Below, in pieces: positions 43,137 through 50,857 of a DNA stretch of 64,000 nt. This DNA is from UBA1240 sp045599185 (lineage in GTDB: Bacteria > Spirochaetota > Spirochaetia > Treponematales > Treponemataceae): contig JAZRVO010000012.1 in NCBI GenBank assembly GCA_045599185.1, positions 186,001 through 250,000 of the forward strand, given 5' to 3'. The translations under genes were made by a program, and so were the position numbers. Positions within the stretch are counted from its first letter, which is position 1. Each line of letters opens with the position of its first letter. The notes beneath the pieces are model-generated. The model searched no databases. It was given only the letters and a program-made list of their open reading frames with translations, and was not told the origin of the DNA.

Positions 43137-43928
43137 CTAATTGTTCAGCTTGCTCATTTCGTAAAGGAACAGGGTTGCGGCCTGTGCAACGTTAAGGCTT
43201 TCAACAGCCGTACCCATGTCGTCGCCTTTTACATTACCAAAAACTTTGCCTGGAATGCGCACAAGTTCGTCGCAGTTGTCGGTTACGTCTTTTGAAATGC
43301 CGTGTTCTTCGTTGCCTAAAACCAGCAGCAAAGGCTTGCCGCTTGCCATTTTAGGCAGCTGATCCAAAGTTTTTTTTGCCCTTACATGAGTACCAACGCG
43401 CACCATGCGGCCTTCAAGATCTTTCATCAAGTTTGGAATTGAGGAAATTGTATAAAGGCTTACATATTCCATTCCGCCCTGTGCAACGCGGTAACTGCTG
43501 GTTGTAATGCTGCTCTGGGCTTCGTCCAGCGGAATTACGATATTAAAAATGCCGAAAAAAACAGCACTGCGTACAATTGCACCAAGATTGTTTGCGTTTC
43601 CAACCCGGTCAAGCAAAAGAACGTGTTCCTTATTTTTAACCCAGCGTTCTACAATGTCGCTGCTCAGGCGCGGAATTTCCGGCTGGGGAATCATTGCAAC
43701 AACGCCTTGATGGTGAACGCTGCCGCAAAGCTTTTCAAGTTCTTCGCCGGATTTTACGCAGTTGTATGGCTTTTTTTGACTTGCCAGACGCTTGCACAAA
43801 CCGCCGAAATGCGGCGCACGGTCTTCAGTAAAATACAGACGCGTAATTGCATCGCCGTGGGCACGTTCAAGGGCTTTTACAGCTTCAATGCCGCAAACGG
43901 CAAGTTCTTTATTCTGTTTGTTTTTCAT
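43137..43928 (-). CDS. rlmB: SpoU/TrmH-family RNA 2'-O-methyltransferase (RlmB-like)
   Basis: A SAM-dependent ribose methyltransferase of 263 residues. An N-terminal L30e-like substrate domain (about 1-90) precedes the knotted SPOUT domain: motif 1 LLDRVGNANNLGAIVRSA, motif 2 LVLGNEEHGIS, motif 3 MGTAVESLNVAQAATLFLYEM. It could methylate 23S rRNA G2251 (RlmB) or another site; the family assignment is firmer than the target. Two ATGs (43937, 43928) are possible; neither has a Shine-Dalgarno. The start lies within a degenerate parS site. Confidence 0.88.
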   Translation of the reverse strand: MKNKQNKELAVCGIEAVKALERAHGDAITRLYFTEDRAPHFGGLCKRLASQKKPYNCVKSGEELEKLCGSVHHQGVVAMIPQPEIPRLSSDIVERWVKNKEHVLLLDRVGNANNLGAIVRSAVFFGIFNIVIPLDEAQSSITTSSYRVAQGGMEYVSLYTISSIPNLMKDLEGRMVRVGTHVRAKKTLDQLPKMASGKPLLLVLGNEEHGISKDVTDNCDELVRIPGKVFGNVKGDDMGTAVESLNVAQAATLFLYEMSKLNN

Positions 43929-43936
43929 GTGAAACA
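43921..43936. other. Degenerate parS-like site
   Basis: TTTTTCATGTGAAACA differs from the two perfect parS sites at 2 of 16 positions (2 and 8) and overlaps the rlmB start. It may be a weak ParB site or chance. Confidence 0.45.
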
Positions 43937-44017
43937 TTTTAGCATAAACGAAAATTAAAAAAAACTGCCGCGCCGGTGATGTTTTCAAAAAAGGCGAATT
44001 GTAATATAGTTTCATTC

Positions 44018-44290
44018 ATGCAGAGAATCGAATTTATTATAAACCAGTCGGTTGATGAAGTTTTTACCAGTTTATGCGAAAAATATCAGGTTGGAAAATT
44101 TTATACCAAAATACCAAACGTTACCGGCAACGGTTTTTCCGGCGCAAAACTTGGCACGCCGCAGAATCCGGGTTTAAACAATATGTACATTATTTACGCG
44201 CCCAAAGAAGATATTCCAATGTTTAAAAAAATAATTGAAACTTTGCGCACCCAGTACCCGGATGCTGGTGTTGCATGTTTTTTAAGTTAA
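44018..44290 (+). CDS. Small PII-like (GlnB-fold) protein
   Basis: A 90-residue protein starting MQRIEFIINQSVDEVF, with NMYIIYAPKEDIPMFKKIIETLRTQYPDAGVACFL near the end. The ferredoxin-like beta-alpha-beta layout and the I-E-I-I-x-N-x-S-V-D start match PG0541-type PII-like proteins that associate with transporters. No nucleotide-binding T-loop signature is evident. The start at 44018 is chosen because earlier in-frame codons match nothing; a TAATAT lies 10 bases before it and there is no Shine-Dalgarno. It is followed by initiator tRNA. Confidence 0.65.
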   Translation: MQRIEFIINQSVDEVFTSLCEKYQVGKFYTKIPNVTGNGFSGAKLGTPQNPGLNNMYIIYAPKEDIPMFKKIIETLRTQYPDAGVACFLS

Positions 44291-44313
44291 TTTTCAATTT
44301 TAAAAATAAACTA

Positions 44314-44342
44314 TTGACATTTTTTTGATTATGCCCTATGTT
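44314..44342 (+). promoter_or_regulatory. Promoter of initiator tRNA
   Basis: Consensus -35 TTGACA (44314-44319), a 17-base spacer and -10 TATGTT (44337-44342); the start is expected about 6 bases before the tRNA. Confidence 0.8.
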
Positions 44343-44354
44343 ATTAACACACGA

Positions 44355-44427
44355 CGCAGGGTAGAGCAGTTGGCAGCTCGTCGGGCTCATAACCCGGAGG
44401 CCGTAGGTTCGAGTCCTACCCCTGCTA
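44355..44427 (+). tRNA. Initiator tRNA-Met (fMet), anticodon CAT
   Basis: All four arms fold: acceptor CGCAGGG/CCCTGCT, D arm GAGC/GCTC, anticodon stem TCGGG/CCCGG with loop CTCATAA, T arm GTAGG/CCTAC with TTCGAGT. Three consecutive G:C pairs next to the anticodon loop and the 1:72 mismatch mark it as the initiator. The mismatch is C1:U72 rather than the common C1:A72. The CCA tail is not encoded. It is the substrate of the fmt product encoded at 7.7-8.7 kb. Confidence 0.96.
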
Positions 44428-44432
44428 TAAGA

Positions 44433-44460
44433 CGATTCACTTTTGTGAATCGTTTTTTTT
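44433..44460 (+). terminator. Terminator of initiator tRNA
   Basis: CGATTCAC, TTTT loop, GTGAATCG, then eight T, directly after the tRNA. Confidence 0.93.
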
Positions 44461-44507
44461 TGCCCGAATGAAAAAACAAACCGCCGTTCGGGCTATGGAA
44501 CAAAAAT

Positions 44508-44912
44508 ATGAACATTCAATACAAAGACACCCATAATTAAAAAAAAGAAGATTTGGAAGATTTATTTTTATCCGTGGACTGGTCTTCCGGTCATTTTCCG
44601 GAAAAACTTGCCGTTGCAATGCAGAATTTTAAAACCGTTTATTCCGCCTGGGACGGTGAAAAGCTTATAGGCTTGATTTGCGCAATGGATGACGGAATTA
44701 TGAACGTCTACGTTCACTATCTGCTGGTAAATCCGGCATACCACGGCAATAAAATAGGCAGAACGCTGGTTTCCATGATGAAAGAGCATTATAAGGATTA
44801 TTTGCGCATAGCCGTAATTGCCTATAACGATGAAATGCATTTTTACGAAAACTGCGGCTTCGTTAAAAGTTCCGATGCTTCGCCGATGTTCATAACGTCG
44901 CTGTGGACGTAA
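44508..44912 (+). pseudogene. GNAT acetyltransferase interrupted by an in-frame stop
   Basis: An ATG at 44508 opens MNIQYKDTHN, then TAA at 44538-44540, then the same frame continues KKEDLEDLFLSVDWSSGHFPEKL through a full GNAT fold (NPAYHGNKIGRTLVSMM is the acetyl-CoA loop; FYENCGF near the end). The pre-stop codons match the usual first strand of this family, so a single nonsense change in codon 11 is likely. A TTG at 44553 could restart translation and give a 119-residue protein lacking the first strand. Either a recent pseudogene or an assembly error; the rest is intact. Confidence 0.75.
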
Positions 44913-44943
44913 ACCCTGCCGTAAAAAGCGAATTTGCAAATAA

Positions 44944-44972
44944 TTGACTCTGCATTTTTGTTCAGCTAGAAT
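44944..44972 (-). other. Placeholder strand note: see proC promoter entry
   Basis: No minus-strand signal is claimed here. The plus-strand proC promoter occupies this interval and is described in the next entry. Confidence 0.05.
44944..44972 (+). promoter_or_regulatory. proC promoter, short leader
   Basis: -35 TTGACT (44944-44949), a 17-base spacer and -10 TAGAAT (44967-44972), 10 bases before the ATG. The predicted 5' leader is only about 4 bases. Confidence 0.65.
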
Positions 44973-44982
44973 TGCAGGCATT

Positions 44983-45807
44983 ATGAATATGAATAAGAAA
45001 AATGTTGGTATTATTGGCTACGGAAGCATGGGAAAAATGCTTTTTGAAAAATTTTCCGCTTACGGTTCAAGTTTTATTGAAAATGTCTTTGTTTCAAACA
45101 GAACTAAAGAAAAATTAAGCGCGGTAGACGAATCTAAAATCTGTTCTTCAAACTTAAAGCTTGCCGCTGCTTGTGACGTTATTTTTGTCTGTGTTCGCCC
45201 GGCGGATATAAAAAGCGTGCTGGAAGAGATAAAGCCCTGCATTAATGAAGAAAAAATTCTGGTTTCGCTTAACGGCAGTGTTTCATTCGGCAACATTCAG
45301 AAAATAATTGACTGCAAAATTGCAAAGGTAATTCCCAGCGTAACTGCGGAAATAAATAAATCTCAAACTTTAATCTGCTACAATCCGCGCGTTCAGCCAG
45401 AAGACAAAACGTACATGGTAAAAATTCTTGAAACCATTGGAAATGTTATTGAATTGCCGGAAGAAGAAATGGGAATGGGTTCTGAACTGGTTAGCTGTAT
45501 GCCGGGTTTTATAGCTTCAATTTTTGATGTTATTTCGGATTCGGCAAAAAAGCACACGAAAATTCCTGAGCAGCAGATTGTAAACATGGTTTTAAATACG
45601 ATTACTTCAACAGGAATGTTGATGCTGGAAAAAAACATGAGCTTTAAGGAAGTTGTAGAAAGGGTTGCAACAAAAGGCGGCATAACCCAGGAAGGAACTG
45701 CCGTTGTTTACAGCAATTTCCCGGAAACTGCTGATGAACTTTTTTGTAAAACGCTGGAAAAAAGACGGATTACGGCAGAAAATGCTGAAAAAAGTTTTAA
45801 TTCATAA
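44983..45807 (+). CDS. proC: Pyrroline-5-carboxylate reductase family protein
   Basis: Reduces pyrroline-5-carboxylate to proline with NAD(P)H. It is 274 residues: Rossmann start VGIIGYGSMGKML (about 6-18), VFVCVRPADIKSVLEEI, KVIPSVTAEINKSQTL (family PN.P motif reads IPSV) and the C-terminal dimer domain GITQEGTAVVYS, where GGVTSPGGTT is usual. The deviation from P-G in the last motif leaves some doubt about the substrate. The start at 44983 follows a strong promoter; other in-frame starts precede it. Confidence 0.83.
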   Translation: MNMNKKNVGIIGYGSMGKMLFEKFSAYGSSFIENVFVSNRTKEKLSAVDESKICSSNLKLAAACDVIFVCVRPADIKSVLEEIKPCINEEKILVSLNGSVSFGNIQKIIDCKIAKVIPSVTAEINKSQTLICYNPRVQPEDKTYMVKILETIGNVIELPEEEMGMGSELVSCMPGFIASIFDVISDSAKKHTKIPEQQIVNMVLNTITSTGMLMLEKNMSFKEVVERVATKGGITQEGTAVVYSNFPETADELFCKTLEKRRITAENAEKSFNS

Positions 45808-45872
45808 GTTTACGTTGCAGGTGCTTTTTAAAGCCTTTCCTGACAAAAACGATATTTACGGAATGCTATATA

Positions 45873-46547
45873 ATGGAAGAATTTGTTGAAATCTGTTCTG
45901 GCGGCAGGAAGTTTTTAATGGCGCGGACACAGATAACCAGAAAAGAATTTGAAAGAGTTACCGGCATTGCCTTTGGCGACAGGAAAAAAGCTTTTGGAAA
46001 TGAAGACCCGGAGCTTAGACCCGTAAACTGCGTAAGTTTCTATCACTGTCTTGTTTACTGCAATTTAAGAAGCATTCAGGAAAACCTTGAACCCTGCTAC
46101 ACAATTTCCGGTTCTGTCAGACCTGCAAAATGGGGAAAAATTCCCCGGCTTAAAAATGACGAAAACTGGCACAGCGTAAGCTGCAATTTTGAAAGCAGCG
46201 GTTACAGGCTGCCGGTAAAAGCTGAATGGGAATATGCCGCCGGTGCTTCTTCCGGTTACAAATATTCAGGAAGCGATAACCTTGATGAAGTTGGCTGGTA
46301 TTGTAACAATTCTTCAGGAAGGGCGCATCAGGTGGCGCTTAAAAAGCCCAATGAATACGGACTTTTTGACATGAGCGGAAACGTAAACGAATGGGGCTGG
46401 GACAAACGCCATGATGACCGACGCATAACTTTTGGCGGCGGTTTTGGTCAGCTGGATTTGTGCTGCGAAATACTGAATCCCGGCTGGTATAGCGAAACAA
46501 GCATATACGATGTTTTAGGATTTCGCGTTGTAAAAAACGGCAGCTAG
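45873..46547 (+). CDS. Formylglycine-generating-enzyme-like (SUMF1/FGE-sulfatase) domain protein
   Basis: A 224-residue single-domain protein. Family landmarks: MARTQITRKEFERVTG, RPVNCVSFYHCLVYCNLRS, YRLPVKAEWEYAA, NEYGLFDMSGNVNEWGWD and GFRVV. The FGE domain also occurs in proteins unrelated to sulfatase maturation. The active-site Cys pair of true FGE is not evident, so a non-catalytic or different role is likely. The start codon overlaps a TATAAT-like string (ATATAATGG); the context gives no partner. Confidence 0.82.
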   Translation: MEEFVEICSGGRKFLMARTQITRKEFERVTGIAFGDRKKAFGNEDPELRPVNCVSFYHCLVYCNLRSIQENLEPCYTISGSVRPAKWGKIPRLKNDENWHSVSCNFESSGYRLPVKAEWEYAAGASSGYKYSGSDNLDEVGWYCNNSSGRAHQVALKKPNEYGLFDMSGNVNEWGWDKRHDDRRITFGGGFGQLDLCCEILNPGWYSETSIYDVLGFRVVKNGS

Positions 46548-46651
46548 ATTAAAGACAAAAAGTCATTTTGTAAAAACTATTCATCCGGTTTAATAAAATA
46601 TTTCACTAAATTAAGAAAGATAGTACAATTTGTTCGTGGAGGTTTTTTTAT

Positions 46652-48733
46652 ATGCACAGCATAAAAATAAGGCTTAGCATTATTATAAGCCTGGTATTCA
46701 TAGTTTCTTCCAGTCTGCTTATCGTTATGGCCTCAAGTTTTTCCAGAAAACAGCTTACCGATATTGTTGAAACCCAGATTGTAACGGCATCCGAAAAAAT
46801 TGCTGAAGAAATAGGTGAAACGGTTTTATCAGAAATAAATCTTTTAAAAATGATTGCCGGCCTTCCAGATATAAAAAATCCTAACGTAAGCCTTGAACAG
46901 AAGCATAAAATAGCTTCTGCCATAATGGATCAGGACAAAACGCGAATTGAAGTTGGATATATTGATGCTTCCGGAATGTCGGTTGACAGAAACGGAAACC
47001 TTGTAAACTTAAACGGCAAAAAATATTTTGAAAAAGCAAAGCATGGCTCTTATTCTGTCATAACTCCCTACAAAGATAATGATTACGGTCAGTATATTAT
47101 GGCCTTTGTATACCCAATTAAAGCCGGAAACGGCAGTTTAAACGGCGTTGTTTATTCAGTTTACGATGGCTCGTATCTTTCTTCCATAGTTACAAGAAAG
47201 CAGTTAAGCATTTACAGCTGGCCGGTTCTTTTTGACGGTTCAAATATGACTGTAATCGGTTCAAATGAACATGAACGGGTTGTTAGGGAAGAAAAAATTC
47301 TTGATACAGTTTCTGGTGAAGAAAGGGTTTCTATAAATAATGCCTGTGCCGGATATTCCGGAATAAGTTATTTTTATGATGGTCAGACAAGCAGAAGAAT
47401 GATTGGCGTTTATTCGCCGATTACTTCAGTACGCTGGGGTGTTTATACAACCATACCTTATTCCGATTTCTTTTCCGGACTTGATAACATGGTACGGCTG
47501 ATGATTGTCATTTTGCTTGTTACTCTTGTAATTTCTCTGTGCATTCTGGTTGGCGTAATTTCAATGACCATAAATCCGTTAAAGCGCGTAAATTCTGCCA
47601 TCAACGATATTGCAACCGGAAATGCTGATTTAACCAAACGTATTTCCTTTACGGGAAATTCCAATGACGAAATTGGCGTGCTGGTAAAAGGTGTAAATGC
47701 CTTTACCGAAAAAATGCAGGCAATTGTTGCTTCCATTAAAGATTCAAAGGAAGAACTTACGGATGCAGGTGTTGACATTTCAAAATCAACGCAGGACACC
47801 GGCGAATCGATTTCAAAAATCATTACGAACATTCAGAGCGTGCAGGGCGATATTGACGTGCAGATTAAGGGCGTAGAAAGCACTGTAACCGCAGTTAACG
47901 AAATTGCTGCAAGCATTCAGTCACTTGATAAAATGATTGTTGAACAGACCGAAAGCGTTGCAAATGCATCAGAATCTGTTGATAGCCTTGTAGGAAACAT
48001 AAATTCCGTAGGCCATTCTGTTTCCGGCATGGTTGCATCTTTTGGCGATTTGCGTGACAAGGCTAAAAACGGCGTTGAAAAGCAGAAGGACGTAAACGAC
48101 CGTATCCGTATTATTGAAAATGATTCGATTGCGCTTCAGGAAGCAAACAGCGTAATTTCAAATATTGCAGAACAAACCAACCTGCTGGCCATGAATGCGG
48201 CTATTGAAGCAGCCCACGCTGGCGAAGCCGGTAAAGGTTTTTCTGTTGTTGCCGACGAAATACGCAAGCTTTCAGAAACTTCAAGCAATCAGTCTAAAAC
48301 GATTGGTAACCAGCTGCAAAAAATTACAGACAGCATTGCTGCAATTGTAAATGCATCAAAATCTGCGGAAAGTGCATTTTCGGAAGTTTCTTCTACAATT
48401 GACAGCACTGATGCGATTATTACCCGCATTACGGATGCAATAAACGAGCAGAGCAGTGCTTCTGAAAATTTGAAGGAAGTTTTGAAGCTTGTTAATAACT
48501 ATACTTCGGAAGTTGGTATTGCTTCTTCAAGCATGGCAAAGGGCAATAAGCTTATTCTGAACCAGGTTAACAGGCTGCAAAATTCAACTGAAAGCATGAA
48601 GCACGGCGTTAAGGAAATGGAATTGAGTGCCAACGATATTGAAAAAAACGGCGGAACTCTTACCGGTTTTTCAAAGCGGCTTGAAAATTCCATTAATACC
48701 ATTGGTGAACAGATAGACCAGTTTAAGGTTTAA
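46652..48733 (+). CDS. Methyl-accepting chemotaxis protein with double Cache domain
   Basis: A 693-residue chemoreceptor. TM1 (about 7-29), a periplasmic dCache-like sensor (about 35-275; RIEVGYIDASGMSVDRNGN...YFEKAKHG...VYPIK), TM2 (about 279-303), HAMP (about 304-360), then the signalling coiled coil. The tip EQTNLLAMNAAIEAAHAGEAGKG is intact. dCache receptors often bind amino acids; the ligand is unknown. GGAGG precedes the ATG. Similar tip to the receptor at 16.9-18.7 kb, different sensor. Confidence 0.94.
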   Translation: MHSIKIRLSIIISLVFIVSSSLLIVMASSFSRKQLTDIVETQIVTASEKIAEEIGETVLSEINLLKMIAGLPDIKNPNVSLEQKHKIASAIMDQDKTRIEVGYIDASGMSVDRNGNLVNLNGKKYFEKAKHGSYSVITPYKDNDYGQYIMAFVYPIKAGNGSLNGVVYSVYDGSYLSSIVTRKQLSIYSWPVLFDGSNMTVIGSNEHERVVREEKILDTVSGEERVSINNACAGYSGISYFYDGQTSRRMIGVYSPITSVRWGVYTTIPYSDFFSGLDNMVRLMIVILLVTLVISLCILVGVISMTINPLKRVNSAINDIATGNADLTKRISFTGNSNDEIGVLVKGVNAFTEKMQAIVASIKDSKEELTDAGVDISKSTQDTGESISKIITNIQSVQGDIDVQIKGVESTVTAVNEIAASIQSLDKMIVEQTESVANASESVDSLVGNINSVGHSVSGMVASFGDLRDKAKNGVEKQKDVNDRIRIIENDSIALQEANSVISNIAEQTNLLAMNAAIEAAHAGEAGKGFSVVADEIRKLSETSSNQSKTIGNQLQKITDSIAAIVNASKSAESAFSEVSSTIDSTDAIITRITDAINEQSSASENLKEVLKLVNNYTSEVGIASSSMAKGNKLILNQVNRLQNSTESMKHGVKEMELSANDIEKNGGTLTGFSKRLENSINTIGEQIDQFKV

Positions 48734-48770
48734 GCTAAAGGTCAAATGTCGGGTTTCAAACATTTTCGTT

Positions 48771-48833
48771 CTGAATGACAATTTGTTTTTTCTTAATGAA
48801 TAAGTGTCATCCCGAACTTATTTCGGAATCTGT
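48771..48833. repeat. Dispersed GTCAT-type palindromic repeat copy
   Basis: Contains GAATGACA, then TGTCATCCCGAA followed by TTTCGGAATCTG, which can fold as CCGAA/TTCGG. It matches the style of the longer copy at 53.6 kb and lies just past a gene end. Confidence 0.55.
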
Positions 48834-48844
48834 CTTAGAAAAAT

Positions 48845-48906
48845 AAAAACCCTGCTTGCAGCAAAGTGCGTTTTTAAGATGCATTTTACTGACAAGCAGG
48901 GTTTTT
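48845..48906. terminator. Bidirectional terminator between the chemoreceptor and the TRAP gene
   Basis: AAAAACCCTGCTTG (48845-48858) pairs with CAAGCAGGGTTTTT (48893-48906) around a 34-base loop, with T-runs on both strands. Confidence 0.85.
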
Positions 48907-48962
48907 TTATAGGTTTTTGTAAAGTTCAAAAGTTGTTAGCTTAATGCTGTGCCGGCATTAGT

Positions 48963-49964
48963 TTACTGGCCAAGTTCCTTAAACAGCCTGTCTTTAAGCC
49001 CCGGCGTAAAACCCAAAGCGTTGGTTGTATAAATAGGTTCAATTGCATTTTTAAACTCATTTATGTCAACATTTTCAATTGTTACGCCGTTTTTCCGCAT
49101 GTTGCTGTAAAAGCCGTCTTCTTCTTCTTCAATTATTTTTCCGTATTCAACGGCACATTCGCGTATAATGTTTGTAAAAATGTCCTTATCTTCTTTAGAA
49201 AGGTTGTTGTAAAAATTGGCAGAACAAATAAACGCAGACTGAAGCATGTAATGCTTTGTCATTGCAAGGTACTTGGTTACTTCGTAAATGTGTGAACCAT
49301 CGGCAGTTGCAACCTGAACTTCGCAGCCGTCAAGAGAACCCTGATGTATTTCCGGGTAAACGGAACTCCAGGCAATGCCCATGTTTTCAAATCCAAGGGA
49401 ACTTGCAAGGCTTTTTCCAATGGCATTGCCAAAACCGCGGATGCGGAGGTCTTTAAGGTCTGCAACTTTTTTTACAGGTTTTACCGTATAAAAACTTCTG
49501 AACCCGTTGTACATGTTCGTAATGTAGATAATTCCCTGCTTTTCAAGCTGTGCCTGCCATTCCTTGAACAGTTTCGTATCTGGCAGTTTTTCCAGCAGTG
49601 CCGGGTCTGTAAGAATGTATGGCGCCATAAGAATGTTAAGGTCCGGAATGTTGAATGCACTGGCTATGCGCCCCGGGTCGCTTGGTACAACAAGATTGTA
49701 ACCTTCCTTGGCCTGTGCCATAAGTGCTTCTGTATCGCCGGATAAAGAACTTGCTACCATAACCGTTGCGTTAAAACGTCCGGTAGCATTCAGTTTGTTT
49801 GCGGCTGCCTGCATCATGCGGCTTTGCCCGGTTGAAGCAGCTTCCGTGCCGGCAAAAATTACATGCATTTTTGATGTTTTGTTAGCGTCCTGCTTGGCGC
49901 AAGAACTGAAAGTTAAAGTAAAAACAAAAAATAAAGAAATAAGAACTGAATTTGTCTTTTTCAT
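48963..49964 (-). CDS. TRAP-type transporter substrate-binding lipoprotein (DctP family)
   Basis: A 333-residue solute receptor. Signal peptide ends in lipobox FSSC (Cys about 22), so it is a predicted lipoprotein. Family landmarks: LRIRGFGNAIGKSLASSLG and SVYPEIHQGSLDGCEVQVATADG (Arg and Gly of the carboxylate-binding site), then a long C-terminal helix. TRAP receptors bind organic acids; ligand unknown. The membrane subunits DctQ and DctM are not adjacent, so it is an orphan or its partners are elsewhere. TGAGGAAAC precedes the ATG; the 290 bases upstream hold its promoter region and no other gene. Confidence 0.9.
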   Translation of the reverse strand: MKKTNSVLISLFFVFTLTFSSCAKQDANKTSKMHVIFAGTEAASTGQSRMMQAAANKLNATGRFNATVMVASSLSGDTEALMAQAKEGYNLVVPSDPGRIASAFNIPDLNILMAPYILTDPALLEKLPDTKLFKEWQAQLEKQGIIYITNMYNGFRSFYTVKPVKKVADLKDLRIRGFGNAIGKSLASSLGFENMGIAWSSVYPEIHQGSLDGCEVQVATADGSHIYEVTKYLAMTKHYMLQSAFICSANFYNNLSKEDKDIFTNIIRECAVEYGKIIEEEEDGFYSNMRKNGVTIENVDINEFKNAIEPIYTTNALGFTPGLKDRLFKELGQ

Positions 49965-50211
49965 GTTTCCTCACCTTATTGCGATTCCCGTTAAGTATAA
50001 TATAAAATTTGAAATATAAAACAGTTTTTGCATTTCTTTTTACTTTTTAAATCGCCTGTCGTTACCATTTGCAAATTTTCTTCTATATAACAGTGATGAA
50101 AACAGCCGCAGACAGGCACGGACATGAAAAAATTTAAAGGGAGAAGTTTTGCATACATCAATGATATTTACAGATAAATCAAATAGCATATGCATGACAA
50201 AATGAACCGGA

Positions 50212-50248
50212 TTAAAAAAAACGAAAGACTGGCGTAAACCAGTCTTTT
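50212..50248 (-). terminator. Terminator of tRNA-Ala
   Basis: On the minus strand AAAGACTGG / CCAGTCTTT with a 6-base loop, followed by a run of T. Confidence 0.85.
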
Positions 50249-50253
50249 ATGGA

Positions 50254-50326
50254 TGGAGCATATCGGACTTGAACCGACCACCTATTGATTGCGAACCAAT
50301 CGCTCTACCAGATGAGCTAATGCCCC
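50254..50326 (-). tRNA. tRNA-Ala, anticodon CGC
   Basis: Acceptor GGGGCAT/ATGCTCC, D arm GCTC/GAGC, anticodon stem ATTGG/TCAAT (last pair G:U) with loop TTCGCAA, T arm GTCGG/CCGAT. The G3:U70 wobble, the main alanine identity element, is present, confirming Ala. Anticodon CGC reads only GCG; isoacceptors for other Ala codons must lie elsewhere. CCA is not encoded. Confidence 0.95.
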
Positions 50327-50389
50327 ATACGTGGCAATTTTATAGCAAACTTGGCGCCTTTTGCAATAGGTGAATTTTTAAGCAATTTT

Positions 50390-50740
50390 TCAAATATTGC
50401 CCTGCACCTTAAGCACGGCAGAAACCGTTGCATGAACGTAGCAGAGGGCATTTTTATTCAGTTTTGGCAAGTCTGCCAGTATTTCCCGCCGCTGATTTTC
50501 CATTTCTTCTTTAGGCGTTTTATCTGCATTTATTTCGTTGCCGGTAACTAAAAATTCTACGCTTACATTCAGTGCCCGAGCAATGCGTACTGCAATGTCG
50601 GCAGGCGGCATGGTTGCCCTTGCACCTAAATAACAGTCCAGCGTTGATTTTGCAATGCCAGTTTTGGCAGAAAGTTCCTTTACGGTAAGACCCTGAAAAT
50701 CCAGTTCGTCGCGCAAGTTGTGCCTGAAATCCTTATCCAT
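50390..50740 (-). CDS. XRE-family helix-turn-helix regulator
   Basis: A 116-residue regulator. The N-terminal HTH (about 8-62) reads RDELDFQGLTVKELSAKTGIAKSTLDCYLGARATMPPADIAVRIARALNVSVEFLV, typical of phage-repressor-like XRE proteins. The C-terminal part is helical. It is divergent from the MBOAT gene across 117 bases and may repress it; repeated CAATATT words (near 50793 and 50826) flank the predicted promoter. ATG at 50740 is used; an in-frame GTG lies 3 codons upstream. Confidence 0.88.
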   Translation of the reverse strand: MDKDFRHNLRDELDFQGLTVKELSAKTGIAKSTLDCYLGARATMPPADIAVRIARALNVSVEFLVTGNEINADKTPKEEMENQRREILADLPKLNKNALCYVHATVSAVLKVQGNI

Positions 50741-50784
50741 GAAAAACACAATACGACAATTTCATTATTGAAAATTGAATAGTG

Positions 50785-50811
50785 TTGACAAATCAATATT
50801 TAACGTATAAT
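50785..50811 (+). promoter_or_regulatory. Promoter of the MBOAT-SGNH pair
   Basis: -35 TTGACA (50785-50790) with TATAAT at 50806-50811 (15-base spacer) and a second TATAAT at 50812-50817. CAATATT words on both sides could be operator half-sites for the divergent XRE regulator. Confidence 0.55.
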
Positions 50812-50857
50812 TATAATGATATCTCAATATTCTTCTAAAAGAAAATAGTGAAAAATC

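Noticed and set aside
44944..44972. A minus-strand entry at this interval in the feature list
   Set aside because: It carries no claim; only the plus-strand proC promoter is supported there and the duplicate should be ignored.
50212..50326. tRNA-Ala region as a possible integration (att) site
   Set aside because: No integrase and no direct repeat of the tRNA 3' end was seen nearby.
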